From contig OY728128.1 in assembly GCA_963277665.1 (NCBI GenBank), positions 1,869,746,988-1,869,810,987 on the forward strand: 64,000 nt of DNA, in the 5' to 3' direction. Under the pieces are notes generated by a model. That model made no database searches. It was not told the DNA's origin and was given only the letters and a program-made list of their open reading frames with translations. Positions within the stretch are counted from its first letter, which is position 1. Each line of letters starts with the position of its first letter. Positions 38,651 through 50,859 of the stretch are shown piece after piece. The stretch comes from Viscum album. Its lineage: Eukaryota > Streptophyta > Magnoliopsida > Santalales > Viscaceae. The position numbers and the translations under genes are program-made.

Positions 38651-39439
38651 AAAATGAAAATCCTTCAAATGAGATCTAAAATAAAATAGTTGAAATATTT
38701 TATTATATGATCAATTTTTTTATTTGAGGAGTTTTTTAATCATCATATCATTCTCTATCCCCTCAAACTTAATAATGTTCTCAAGTACCATCTTATTCTA
38801 AATGTTGTGTTATCTTTAATATAAATTATTAATAGCATATTTATTTTTTATTTTATGGCATGATATTCTTTATCTCTTTTCATAAAATTTTATTAATAAT
38901 TTTAATATATTTATATGTGGTTCAAAAATCAGTTTTCTCAAAAGTTATACTTTTGAAAGGATTGTTTTTCATTTCTTGTTCTTAATAATTTTCTTAATAT
39001 TTATTATCTAATTGATTCTAGATATAAATTATTGGTCTTTTTATATTTTCTAGGAATTATTTTTTTGAAATTACCAATTCTTTATTTTGTAATTCATTGA
39101 TTAAATGTCTGTTAATGTTTGAATAAATGTTATTTTAAAATTATATTTAATATATTTTATAGTATAATTTATATGTAACCATATTTATTTGAAGGATCAT
39201 TTTTCCTAACCTCAAATGGGGAGAATTTATTTGGAGGTAAAATATAAAATAATTCATTCCAGATGGTTTTTCATCAACGGAAAACATTGATTCAATGTTT
39301 TAGAAATGGGATAAATGGATTCAAGATTATATTGAAGACACTGTTGTTTTTATAATTTCCCTATTCCTTATATTCATTTATATATCCTGTTTTTTTTATC
39401 ATCGAAAATGGTAAATCATTATTCCCTAATGTGTAATTA
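38650..39439 (+). repeat. R repeat unit A, tail
   Basis: After the inserted DNA the R repeat resumes. 38930-39000 (TCAAAAGTTATACTTTTGAAA) aligns with unit B near 42815 (TCCAAAAGTTCTATTTTTAAA) and unit C near 56855. 39170-39430 aligns with 43040-43290 and 57060-57340 (for example GGAGAATTTATTTGGAGGTAAAA). The exact point where R resumes, between about 38.2 and 38.7 kb, is not resolved. Confidence 0.65.
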
Positions 39440-42400
39440 TTTTACGAAGCATAATCACTATAATATTTATCAAAATTGCTTCAAGTTCTTTCTTTTTTAT
39501 TCTACTATTTCTACTACGTTATAATGGTAGAAAGGCATGAAACCTAAAGGCAACAACAAAGTTGGTATAAATTGTATATATAAAAGTATGTGAACCAATG
39601 TATAACCATCTAGTTAGTAGAATATGAAGGAAATTCCAAATTTACAAAAGTCCCACAGGCTTCCTAGTAGAGGGTTTTCTGTATCAAGTGGAATTAGGAC
39701 TTGTAGTCAAAGAGTTAATTTATTATGGACTTACAGTTCCCCATTTGGAACATTAATGCATTAGATCCCCCATTTTGACCCCATGAAACTATGGAATCTA
39801 ATAAAGGAGAATTTGTGAGGCATATATCAATATTAAATTTTAGTTAGAATCAATTAAAATGGTTATTGATCAAAAAAAACATCTTAATCATCTTAATAGA
39901 ATCAATTTTTATACATTCTTTAATAAAGGGACTAAAAGTCATTTTCATATGAGGAGATCAAGCAACTAAATCAAGAAGGTCATGTTCTTCATCAACTTTA
40001 TACAAATCTCTAATGATATTAGTATTCTATAATTTACTCACATTTCTCCCATTTCCCATATTGAGAATATTTTTATTAAACCTTAGCTATTATTTTTTAT
40101 CATTCTCTTTCTCTCCATTTCTATATTGATCTCATTTTTGAAGAGAGAGGGATGCTTGTTCATTGTAGAATGATTTTAATGCTGAAATTCATATATTCCC
40201 TAATTTATATATTTCACTTCTAATTGACATATTCAAACCAAGTGATTTTTTCTTGGTATCCATTTAATATAAAATGATTAAGGTTCTTTCTATTAAATTG
40301 AATGAATGTTTTTTTACGTTCTTATTTTCGAATAAAACTAATGTTTTCTGGTTTCTTGGTTCTTATTCAAATCAAGAGTTCTATTAAATTGAGCCCCATT
40401 ATTTCTCTCTTTTGTAGAATATGTAGGGGTGTGTAAGGATAGTTTTTCTAAACTTATTTACCCAATTTCCCTTACCCATTTACATTCATCAGTTTAGTTT
40501 CTACATCAATTTCACATAATTGATTTGTTTTAATTTTTTTATGAATTTCTTTTATTGTTAACAGTTATTAGATTAGATGGTCATATTTTATAAAGAATTT
40601 ATTTATTTGATTTATTTATTTTTTAAAATTGAAACTCATTTTCGCCCCTATTTCCATAATTACTTACCAATAATTTGTATCAATATAGTATGTTATGTCT
40701 ATTCCAAAATCTATTATCTTAATTGTTTTTTTGAATTTTGTTTGTCATGTCCTAAATGATTTCAATGTCATATTTTATTGTGGAATATAATTATAATATA
40801 CATCTTTCTATTTTTGAATAAATTAATTATTTTTATTTGAATAATCATAGGTAAGCTACTATTGGTAGTATTTCTTATCATATTTATAATTTGGAAATTA
40901 ATGTGTGTATTCCATCCAAATAATTCTAAGTAATATGAACTCTTGAAAATATTATGAATTATGAACTATATAAGAAATATAAAAATTCCTTACATTGTGT
41001 TCTCATTATAATTTAATTCAATTAAGTTTCTTCATTGAAAATTGATTATAAAATATAGAAATTATTATAAGTGTCACATGAAGGAAAAAATAAATTTAAG
41101 AAAACTATATTAGATATGTTTCACCAATATTTTTAAATTTTATCAATACATAACATTAAATATATTAAAAACATTATCACTCGTTTTATTAATATTTTAA
41201 ATGGTAGAAAATCTATTTATAATGAATCTTCCACATAAAGGCTTGTATGAAACATTATATGGGTATTTACTATTTTTTGGTATCCCAAGTTCTAGAATTA
41301 TAAAGAGGATAAATTAACATCATATTTATAAATTGAAGAAATCATCACCTACCTAATGAAATATTAAATAATGATAAAATTTTATGTTCTTAAAGAATCA
41401 ATTAAGGTTAATGAAATCAGGGAATGCATTTATTTTAACTAAATCATTGATTATTATTATTCTAAATGTACATTGTTGATGATTTTGAACCTAAAAAACT
41501 TTTTTAAATGGTGAAAAAACAAGTGGTGATGTAGAAATCATCCTAGTTTGCTACATTGTAAGATCATATTGATGTTTGGGAAACAATTTTTTTGAATTCA
41601 ACAAAAAGGGTCATATAAGATCATATTTTTGAATCTAAAAAATAGGTTTACAAGTAATAAGAATGGTAATAAATCTTTAAATGTTTTCACATGGATTGAT
41701 TCATCCTAATCAAGTTTAGAAAGACTAAAATTCAACTTAGAACAAATAATGGAATGTAACAAGGTTAATAATCTAATTCCACGTTCTACTTCTCATTATT
41801 ATTCATTCTCTTCATCTTTTTATTCATACTCCATAACATATGAGGATATTGAAAATTTTTCTGATAATCAAGAAAACAGATTCTTAAAAATCATAAGGAT
41901 TTAATAATGGTTAATAAGAGACATAAATATTTTTTAAATGTATAGGGTATTCTTTTAAAACAAAAAGATTATTTAGTAGTAAAATAAAAAAACAATAACA
42001 TTTTGGTGTTTTAAAAATCTAAATCAGTCATCATAAAAGTTATATTTTAAAATTTGGAATAGATAACAAAATTTTAGAATCATCCTTGGTTCTCAATGAG
42101 TTATATTAAATAATCATGGTTTTTATAAAATAATAACAATACATATTCAAAACCCACTTCTTTTGAGATTGGTATGTCTAAAACTAAATTCACCAAATAA
42201 AAATATCATTCCATTCATATTAAATATTTATGTGGTTAGAAATTACTGGACATGAAAGCCCAAAATAATTTTATATTTCTTCTCATAATTTTAGGAAATC
42301 TAATTATGTTTGGGTTGATAAACCATTACTCATCCATGTTTATAGACCCAAATGAGTGTCTTAACCCAAATAATCTTTTGATAACTTTTACTAACCCTTA

Positions 42401-43290
42401 AGGGTAACTAAATGATTCAATTTTTGATGCCTTATAGGGATTATTTTGAGGCGATAACTTATCCATAATATTTTTGATTAAATATAAAAGGATGATCCAT
42501 GACATTGATTTATGCCATAAAAAAGAAATTGCTTGTAGTTGATATCTAAATTAAAATCTAAAAATCATTTGATTATATTCTCTATATATTTTATTTAGGG
42601 GTATTTTTTTAATTATATTCTAATTGTCTCCAAATTATTATATAATAATGTTTTCATGTTCTATAATATGATAAAACATTTTATATCTTTAATATGTATT
42701 CTTAAAAGAATGTTTTTTTGTAAATCATTTGACATTATATTTTTCAATTCTTTTCAAATTAATTTATTAATTTTTTTTAATATTAGTATACTTGGAAAAA
42801 AATTATTCTTTCCAAAAGTTCTATTTTTAAAGAGATTTTCCATGTATTATTCACAATTAAGGGCCTAGATTTTATCATATAATGGTTTCTTTATCTTTAT
42901 AGTTATATATATTAATATTTTGAATCATGACTGTTTGAAAATCCCGATGATCAAATATACCAAACTTTTCAAAAAGGGGAGTAAAATGTTGTATAAATGT
43001 TATTTTAGAAATTTCCTCTAATGTCAACTATATTATCAGTAATCTCTAAACCATTTTCATTAAAATTTATATTTTTGGTAATTTCAAAGGGGATGATGTT
43101 TTTTTGAGGTAAATGATAATATAATTCATTTCAAATTGCACTTCATGAATGGGGAAACTTTTTTCAATGTATTACAAAGGGGGAGGCATTATTAATGAAT
43201 ATTTTATAACTCATTATTTATTTTTCCCTAATTTATTATCATTATTTAAATATCAAGTGTTTTTTTAATAAAAAAAAGAACAATATTGTA
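39440..43290 (+). repeat. R repeat unit B (complete, ~3.85 kb)
   Basis: The only unit in the window not visibly interrupted. It runs from the GTGTAATTATTTT block near 39440 to the equivalent GTGTGATTTTTTT block near 43300. Contents in order: a non-coding block with TTATTATGGACTTACAGTTCCCC-like sequence (39720), AT-rich DNA, the 'TTTACCCAATTTCC' block (40465), a protein remnant (41400-42100), the AACCCTTAAGGG block (42395) and the unit end. No reverse-transcriptase or transposase motif is visible. Open frames 40577-40759 and 42656-42868 are not conserved between units. Confidence 0.75.
41400..42100 (+). pseudogene. Unidentified protein remnant in R unit B
   Basis: This is the counterpart of the remnants in units A and C, with more stops. 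Readable blocks are IKVNEIRECIYFN near 41402, then after a frame change DDFEPKKLF near 41475. Later come SLERLKFNLEQIMECNKVNN near 41713, a Ser/Tyr-rich stretch ending YEDIENFSDNQENRFLK and, near 41940, a block ending QKDYLVVK. Block order and spacing agree with unit C. Confidence 0.5.
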
Positions 43291-44472
43291 CACAGAAGTG
43301 TGATTTTTTTAATGACGATAAACACTACAATGTAGTTTTATATTGTTTCATTTTTTTTATTTTGCTTTTCTAGTGTTTATATTTTGTTATAATAAATGGA
43401 GGATAATTATCCAAAGGGAAGAATCAAAGTAGGTTCAAAGAGAATGTTTCAAACTGTGTCTAGTAGTGTAGAAAAGGGTAACTAGTGTAGTGATACTGGC
43501 TTGATGGTAAAAAATGGTAGATCTATTAGAAGTCCAGAAGGCCAAACATTTTTTTTGGTGGAGCTCACAAGCATGATTTTGGGAGGATACAAGGTATAAG
43601 TTCTTCTAAGAATCCCACTGGCTACCCTGCTGAGGTAACTAGGTACCCGCTAGTTTCTAGACTTCTTCTCCAAGGGCTTAATTATTATGGTCATAAGTTT
43701 CCCCAGTCGTTTATCTAATTCCTTAGCTCGACTACTTATACCCTGAAAAAATATGCAAGATATAAGAGAATGATTTTGGAGGCATAGATAATAATAGGAT
43801 TATAGTGGAAATAAATTGAAATGATCTTTGATCGTAGATGATTTTTTTTCTCCTAAATAGATTCAAATTTACTTATTCATTATCATTTACCAAAGAATAA
43901 TTAAGGTTATTAGAATCCAATTATATCAAGTAACTAAATCAATATGTACGTGTTATTCATCGATTCAAACCAAAGAACCAATGTGATTCTTATATTATAT
44001 TATGTTCCTATTTCTATCCTACACATATTGATCCAATTGGTGTGAAATCCTTCGTTTTTTCTTATCATTCTCTCTCAGTATATCTATATCAATCTAATTA
44101 TCCAAGATAGAGTGAAGGTCAATCATTTTGAAGGGTTTTAAATTTATAAAGTCAGTTATTCTATTTTACTCAATTTATAATGTTCATGGTAATCTATTGA
44201 GACAAATTATCTTGGTTCATGGTCTTTATTTAAAGCCTTGGAATTGAGGTTAATAATATTTCATAAAAATAATGTTTTTTAATGTTCTGGGTTTCCATTA
44301 CAACAACAGGTTGTTGGTTTTGTGGTTTATATTCTAACCATGGGTTTTATTAAATTGAACCTCTTGATAATTCTCATAGAGAGGATATTTAGGGGTACCT
44401 TTGAGTAATATTTTCTACTTATTTACCATATTTCTCAAGTCTATTTCCTTAATAAAAATTTCATTCCATAAC
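43291..44472 (+). repeat. R repeat unit C, part before element 5
   Basis: Start of the third unit. It contains the 'GGTTCAAAGAGAATGTTTCAAA' region, the TTATTATGGTCATAAGTTTCCCC block (43682) and, near 44415, TTATTTACCATATTTCTC. The unit is interrupted at 44472 by element 5 and continues at 54563. The minus-strand or plus-strand short frames here are unsupported; 44401-44589 runs across the element boundary. Confidence 0.78.
44468..44472 (+). other. Target site duplication, left
   Basis: ATAAC lies directly before the left LTR of element 5 and is repeated directly after the right LTR (54558-54562). Five bases is the usual length for Ty3/gypsy insertion. Confidence 0.93.
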
Positions 44473-45071
44473 TGTAATGTCCTGTATTTTTTCATATATT
44501 ATTTTAATATTATACTGGAATTAATTCGAGATCAGGCTCTGAGACGGCGTGCAGTTCCGAGGCCCGGTGAGCCCAGAACAAATGTTTGAATTTAATTTAA
44601 TAATAAAATTATTCATGCATGAAGTTTTCATTGAAAAGTTGAATAACTCCGAAACAGGTGCTCAGATTAGAAATCTGAGGGCACAGTTGTGTTTAGAACA
44701 ACGTTTTTAACTTAGTCAAGGCCTAACTTCGGCCAGCGTAAGTCGGTAGTGAAATCTGGTTTTTGGATGTAACCGTAATAAAATATTTATTAAAATATTT
44801 TATTTAAATCCTTGTTAGAACGAAATCTCTTATTCTTTTAAATAGAGATTTTGTAGGGAGGTTTAGGGTTACAATCCCCCTAACTCTGATTTCCTCTGGA
44901 AAGATCTGGAGAAGACCTCTCAACATGGCGATGATGTTCTTGATGATTTTTTCCGGCAACGACGATGCAACGACCAGATCATTACCGACGAACGCCACGG
45001 AATCCAGGTAGAATGTTTGTTTGATTATTTCATCCCCGTTTTTCATTTCCACGACAAACGCGGACTAATCC

Positions 45072-45671
45072 ATGAACAGATTAGCATGCAGGTCGATCAT
45101 TTCTACAGGGTGGGATATTCACGGTAATTGTGGGAATTTGATTCTTGAAATTAATTTTGTTTTCATTCAACTTTCTAACAGTGATGAACCAAGATCAACA
45201 CGAACATTGATCGAGGTTCGTCCCTCTCAATTTTTGTGTTTTTCTCTCTCGATTCCTATGCATTCTTCATGTGTGTTCTATACGTTCTTGGAGGAAATCG
45301 ATCGTTACACATTCATTTGTTGGCGCAACGATCTGGAATCAAAGGTCCAACCTCGAGGCGACCTATCAGAGGTGCGGCAGTGACGGTGGTGGATGAATCG
45401 TTGTGGTTCGGAATTCCCATTATTCGAGCGTTTTCATGCGGACGGATTGGCACGTGCCATCAAGGCCAATTGGGAGCCTGAAACCAATGGAACTGGTTTC
45501 GTAGGTGCAGGAAGACCCCAGATCTGGAGTTTCGTGATGATCAGGCGGTTAGATGAAGATCTGGAGGAGCAGCTGAGGCTTGTAGAGGAAGACGACGGTT
45601 CTAGAAATTTCCCGACTACACACCGTGTAGTATGGGCTACACAGCGTGTCTTCATCGGAGAATTTACCTAG
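45072..45671 (+). other. Open frame inside LTR5 left copy (200 codons, one stop)
   Basis: The frame opens with ATG at 45072 and runs to TAG at 45669-45671 with a single TGA at 45381-45383; the right LTR has CGA-like sequence there. The same frame is open in the right LTR, with shared stretches such as DEPRSTRTLIEVRPS, IPMHSSCV and FLEEIDR. The product matches nothing I know. GC-rich sequence has fewer chance stops, so this may not be coding. It overlaps the dyad-box region at its end. Confidence 0.4.
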
Positions 45672-46200
45672 CGTGTACTTCAAGAGTACATGGACACGCG
45701 CAGGGTTCACGGCCAAGGACACGCCGTGCATACCCCTCCCCAGCCAGACCTGGCCAGATACACGGGATACCCTGTGTACTAGTACGTGGGCATTCGACAT
45801 GGACACGGGCAGGGTACACGGCCAAGGACACACCATGTATACCCCTCCCCGGCTAGACCCAGCCAGATACACAGGATACCCCGTGTACTAGTACACGGGT
45901 AGCCGACACGGACACGGGCAAAGACCATGTACGGGCACATGGCCAACGTACACGGAGCGAGCCCCAGGTCCTCAGACACAACGTGTGATCCTTCTACACT
46001 CCATGTAGTTTCTTTCTATCCGACAAGCCGAGTGACATGGTTCATGTAAACGGGTAGTACCCAGAGTCAGGAACACGCCTTGTACTTTTCCACATGTTGT
46101 GTAGTTGACTTTTACATAGACCGGACAGACGACATGGGCAGTACTAGAGGTCAAGGAAAATGATGTGTAATCATACTACACGCCATGTAATAAATTATTC
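45600..46200 (+). repeat. Dyad-box region with 109-bp tandem units, left LTR
   Basis: The segment GGACACG(C/G)GCAG/A recurs at 45692, 45801 and 45910, exactly 109 bases apart; two full units and a partial one. Each unit carries boxes such as GACACGCCGTGCATAC, GATACACGGGATACCCTGTG and CTAGTACACGGG. Further boxes flank the units, for example CTACACACCGTGTAG near 45605 and CTACACGCCATGTAAT near 46176. Confidence 0.9.
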
Positions 46201-46512
46201 AAGGATTGATCTACTGGCCTTATGTGACTTGGACTAGTTTTCATAGGGTTCATACCCTTAGTCCTTTCACTGAAGGTTCTGGTACCATTTCTTTTACACA
46301 GGAGTATGATCCCTTCAACAGAACTTCCTAAATAGAGTTGTTGGAATCCCCTCTGTGATAATTAGAGCTGGATCCTCTATTCATTCTTGGAACCCTAGGT
46401 AGAGTTATTGGTATCGACGTGACCAACTTTACCCGGGCGCCAATCCTCTGTTTAGTGGATTAGCTCAGACTGAGTTGTCGGAATCACCCCATGACTTGTC
46501 TGTGATCCCCAT

Positions 46513-47061
46513 ATGAGCGTCATGTTCTCAAAGTACTTGTGGAGTGTGTTCTCTTGGAACGAGTACTTCGTATCTCCCTCTTCAAACCTAGGAGTGTGTT
46601 CTCCTTGTTACGGGCTTAGTGGAATCTTCGAGCTGGATCATAGTGGTGGTATTCATGATAGTCGATCGTGCATGAGTATATCTGGAAATTTTTGTTATAT
46701 GTTCGGTAGACATATACTGTGTAGAGCTGATTGTATCTTTCCTTTGTGGTATTTTCCCTTGTTGATTTTTTTTGTGGTTTTGGGGTGTCCTACTGGGTAT
46801 TGCTATACTCACCCTTGTATGGGCATTTCCTGCACATGTCGTGTCTTGTGTAGACGAGCGAGCCTTTGCCAGGATTCTAGGTGGACCAGGACCAGACGGT
46901 GCTCAGTGAGATCAGGCGGGCTGAGGTGTGTTCCTACAGCTACAGATTGCAGTCCCAGCACCTTTAATTATAGGTTGGACTTTATTACAGACTTTCTTTT
47001 GGTGGTCTTGTACTTTTGGCCCAGGGTTTTACACTTGTTGTACTTTACTTTCCTGTCGTAA
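46513..47061 (+). other. 182-codon open frame in LTR5 left copy
   Basis: Longest unbroken frame in the window. The right LTR has the same start (MFSKYLW, GVCSPCYG, FELD.SGG, SISG..CYMFGRHILCRA) for about 90 codons, then shifts frame. The reading is rich in Cys, Ser, Phe and Leu, with no recognisable domain. It lies in the 3' part of the LTR where no Ty3/gypsy gene is known. I regard it as probably non-coding. Confidence 0.3.
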
Positions 47062-47285
47062 TTTGTTGGTTGGGATTTTTAGTGTATGCATGCATTTCCA
47101 TTTCTAGTAGTTTTTACTTTTTACCGTTGTGGGATTAGAGATGTGTGTGTGTGTGTACATGTTTATAGGCAATGCCTCCCATGTTAGTAGCATGTCTACT
47201 CAGTGCTAGTCACCAGCCCCTGGCCTATTGGAGGAGGGCTTGGGGAGTTGCAGCTCGGGCCCCACTGGGACGGGTCATGACAGAG

Positions 47286-47297
47286 TGGTATCAGAGG
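47286..47297 (+). other. Element 5 primer binding site
   Basis: TGGTATCAGAGG matches the plant tRNA-iMet 3' end complement at 11 of 12 bases and begins 3 bases after the LTR end. The leader from here to 47589 shows no other feature. Confidence 0.96.
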
Positions 47298-47589
47298 TGG
47301 TCGGTTCTACCTTAGGACCGAGAGTCTGTGAGTTGGTTTGGGGCAACAGTGTTAAGTGTTTCAAGTTCAGATTTCAGGCCAGGGATCCCAGTGTTGGTGC
47401 GGGCAGCCGATGTATCCATACACCATGACTCTGATAACCTGCTTTTCGACTCAGAGCATGAGAACACTAGTTGCAGGGGAAAATAATGGTACATGCATCA
47501 TATAGGAATGGGTTGTGGTTTCCATGTCATTCTTGAGTCAGCTCTCTAGATATACTCACTGATTGAGATACATCTTGTTTCTTTACAGG

Positions 47590-48570
47590 ATGCCTCCATG
47601 ACGCGTACCCACTAGGATCTAACAGCTCGATCACGAGGATGATCCCCTCAGTGATGAAGCTTCAATACAGGGACCGGATCCCCTAGTTTTACTATCAGGT
47701 GGTGTGACAGTTATTCCTCCACCTGTAGAGTAGTGTTTAGTGCCTTCTGTACCAATGGAGGAGGAGCGTAGGCTGAGCGCACTCCACGAGTTTCAGAGAT
47801 AGAGACCCCTCAGGTTTCGAGGTGAGCCTGATCCTCAGGCAGCAGAGGACTAGCTTGAGGCAGTGGCTAGAGTCTTTCGTTTGGTTAGGCCACCAGCAGA
47901 CCAGATGGTGATCCTGGTAGTGAGCCTTCTCCAGGGCTCAACAAGACGATGGGGGAGTTTGGTTATCCAGACCCATGAAGAGGTGACTCTTGCATGGTCG
48001 GAGTTTGAGCATCTCTTCATAGAGGAGGTTTCACAAGTTACCTTGAGAGCAGTATGTATACAAGAGCTTCTTCATCTCCAGCAGGGAATGATGACTGTGG
48101 CTGACTATTCGTCGAGGTTTTCCGACCTCTCACAATACTCGATGGATATGGTCATAGATCAGTACTTCAAATATCAGACGTTCGAGCGGGGCTTGCGCTG
48201 AGATATCTGAGCTAGCATCATCCCTAGGAGCATTCCCACTTATGCTGGAGTGCTCGAGTGGGTTTTGGTGGTTGAGATCTTCTTGTCAGAGCAGAGATAG
48301 CCAGCATTTGTCAGTAGTGGGCGAGCTAGAGTAGTGACCTCGACAGTAGGGAGCCGATGTCAGGGACCTAGGTGTGGGAGACATTTCCATAGGAGATCCC
48401 AGGACAGGGGATCTACCGTATGGGGTTCGCAGGGCGCATCCATCCAGTCTCGAGAGAGGCGATCCTACTCATGTGATGGCAGGGGACATCTCACTCGAGA
48501 TTGTCTGACCAACCATACTACTGACACGGTAGCAGTGGATGGACCACCGAGGAAGAGGAAACGTGTGGAG
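47590..48570 (+). pseudogene. Element 5 gag remnant
   Basis: The ATG at 47590 opens M-P-P, and codon 4 is TGA where element 1 has AGA (Arg); a CGA to TGA change explains it. Further stops occur near 47617, 47730, 47801 and 47852. The capsid domain (retrotrans_gag) is open at 47863-48201 with LEWVLxxE-like and ADYSSRF motifs. A single zinc knuckle near 48463-48504 reads SYSCDGRGHLTRDC, with its first Cys replaced by Ser. Gag would package the RNA; this copy cannot. Confidence 0.9.
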
Positions 48571-48717
48571 TAGACAGATCCGCGAGGTGGCAGATGCGGC
48601 AGAGGAGCTGGGAGAGTAGCTGGAGGTGGTCGGCATTTTGACCCTTTACCACCACCACCCCCAGGAGGTCCACCCCATGCTCAGGTAGCTAGTGGACATA
48701 GGTAGGGACAGCTGCAG

Positions 48718-49068
48718 GTGGCAGAGGCTTATGACCCAGGTACTCCCGGAATGATTAGAGGTACTATCTGTGTCTTTTCTACTTTGGTTTCCGTACTTAT
48801 AGACATAGGTTCTAGTCATTCCTTTCTAGCTGCTTATCTTGTTCGAGACATTGAGATTCCCGTTTATCCATTGACTCGACCCTTACGCTTAGAAACACCG
48901 ACTGGAGAGGATTTAGATATCACACACCTCTGTAGACAGTGTGACCTAACCCTTGGAGGCGAGAGTTTTGGTTGGAACCTCTTGGTGGTAGCGTCGAGGC
49001 CTTCAGATTTCATTCATGGTATGGATTGGCTATACACAGTTCATGCCCAGATCGACTGTCTTAAGTGA
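48718..49068 (+). pseudogene. Element 5 aspartic protease remnant
   Basis: Open for 117 codons. The active-site motif at 48802-48819 reads DIGSSH where the family has DTGSSH, so the Thr is Ile, the same change as in element 1. FIHGMDWL near 49006 corresponds to the conserved GMDWL motif. A stop separates it from gag upstream and from RT downstream. Proteases with Ile in this position are not expected to be active. Confidence 0.9.
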
Positions 49069-49071
49069 AGG

Positions 49072-50162
49072 GTGTGGTGTGACTGTAGTGATGGAAGGAG
49101 GTTCTCATTTGTCAGTGAAGGAGATACCCAGGCAGCGTATGATGGACTCGTGCATAGAAGGGCACAACCGATTTTACACCAGTTGGCTAGCCTAGCCCAT
49201 GGCGCAACTGATTTTACGAGTTTCCAGTTTCCAGTAGTAGTGGCTGAGTATGAGGACATCTTTCTTGAGGACTTCCTCGGGCTACCTCCCCATCGGGAGA
49301 TAGATTTATGAATTGTGTTGCAACCCGGGACGACACAGATATCAGCATCAGCATATCGGATGGCTCCCGTAGAGCTTCGTGAGATGAGAGTGCTGCTAGA
49401 CGACTTACAGAAGATGGACTTTGTGAGATCAAGCGTTTCACCCTGGGCTATCCCAGTGCTATTTTCCAAGAAGGAAGATGGGAGCTTGAGGATATGTGTG
49501 GATTATCGGTGCTTGAATCAGGTGACCGTGAAGAACCAATACCCACTACCGAGGATCGATGACCTCTTCGACCATTTGAGAGGGGCACGATGGTTCTCGA
49601 AGGTTGATCTAGGATAAGGATATCGCCAGTTGCGAGTACATGATGAGGATATACTAAATATGGCTTTTAGATGTCGCTACGGTCACTATGAGTACTTGGT
49701 GATTCCCTTCGGCGTGATGAACGCCCCGGCCGTGTTCATGGGACTCATGAACCAGATCTTTCAGCCCTATCTAGACCGGTTTGTAGTGGTCTTCATCGAC
49801 GATATCCTTGTACACTCTGCGTCTGAGGTGGAGCACACGAGACACCTAAGGATGGTTCTGGACACACTCCGAGGGCACCAGTTTTATGAAAACTCTCGAT
49901 GTGTCAGTTCTAGATATAGGAGGTCCACTTTCTGGGACACATCATCTCAGTAGATGGGGTAGCAGTGGACCCAGCCAAGGTGGAGGCAGTGATAGCATGG
50001 GATCCACCCAGGAGTGTAACGGAGGTGCAGAGTTTCCTTGGGTTGGCAGGATACTATCAGAGATTCATCCTTGATTTCTCCAGAATTGCAGCACCCATGA
50101 TAACTTTGACCCGAAAAGGGCAGCCTTTTGTGTGGATTGAGAGATGCCAGCAGGCTTTCTAG
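49072..50162 (+). pseudogene. Element 5 reverse transcriptase remnant
   Basis: The RT connection region starts after the protease. Conserved blocks are [53 protein letters not shown] and the catalytic FIDD at 49792-49803. Stops lie near 49309 and at 49615 (TAA in the DLR-GY block). A one-base frameshift lies at about 49886-49890; after it the family sequence resumes as [18 protein letters not shown] and [11 protein letters not shown]. Both catalytic Asp are kept. Confidence 0.94.
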
Positions 50163-50585
50163 TAGTTGAGACAGAGTTTGACGAGTGCCACAAACTTGAG
50201 ATTACTAGAGGAGGGTGTCGAGTACGTAGTATTCTGCGACGCACTAGGAACAGATCATGGTTGTGTACTAATGTAAAGGCAACCAGTGATTGTATATGGC
50301 TCACGTCAGTTGAGGACACATGAGCAGAACTATGCGACCCAAGATCTTGACTTGGTAGTGGTAGTATTTTTATTAAAGATGTGGCTGCACTACCTGATGG
50401 GTGAGCAGTTTACCATCTACTCTGATCACAAGAGTCTCAGATATATCTTTTCTCTGAATGATCTATGTTTGAGATAGAGGCGATGGCTTGAGTTCTTCCA
50501 GGATTACGACTTTGAGATCGTTTACACACCTGGGAAGGCGAACGTAGTGGCAGATACTCTCAGCAGAAAATCCAGTTCGTAGTTG
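50163..50585 (+). pseudogene. Element 5 RNase H remnant
   Basis: Motifs in order: EYVVFCDALG with the first Asp, YGSRQLRTHEQNYATQDLDL where the catalytic Glu is Asp, FTIYSDHKSLRYIF with the third Asp, then [14 protein letters not shown] and ADTLSRK, the usual RNaseH end. Stops at 50160, near 50275 and near 50475 break it. The linker 50586-50860 contains further stops and no motif. Confidence 0.92.
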
Positions 50586-50859
50586 CTGGATGAGGCGACA
50601 AGTAAGTTGGCCTTTTTACAGTTATCCTCCAGGGATAGAGATGAGGGAGATTACCTTCAGTTGATGGTTATTACCTATCCACTCCTACAATGAGTCAGGT
50701 AAGTAGAGAGCGAGGATGCTAGCTGTGAGACTCTACGTGCTCAGATATCCACAGGTGTTGCGGCTGATTGATATTCAGAAGGTGGGGAGCATGTTGTTCT
50801 TTTCAGAGGGTGTATGGTAGTACGAGTGACGTTACTGGGGGAGGTTTTATGGGAGTTCT

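Larger units (their letters stand above)
44473..47282 (+). repeat. LTR5 left copy, 2810 bp
   Basis: It starts TGTAATGTCC and ends GGGTCATGACA. It is longer than the right copy because positions about 44671-45084 have no counterpart there. It contains a dyad-box region (45600-46200) with 109-bp tandem units, a TG microsatellite (47141-47157) and two long open frames. An AT-rich block near 44780-44850 (TTTAAATAGAG at 44837) is a candidate promoter; it lies in the part missing from the right copy. Confidence 0.95.

Noticed and set aside
45549..45979. Several overlapping open frames on both strands in the dyad-box region of LTR5
   Set aside because: All six frames are fairly open here because of tandem, GC-rich palindromic repeats; reading them as genes is not justified, except that the 45072 frame is noted for its agreement between LTRs.
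45600..46200. CRISPR-like alternation of short repeats and spacers
   Set aside because: The repeated units are contiguous 109-bp tandem copies in a plant LTR, not short identical repeats with unique spacers; no cas genes are present.
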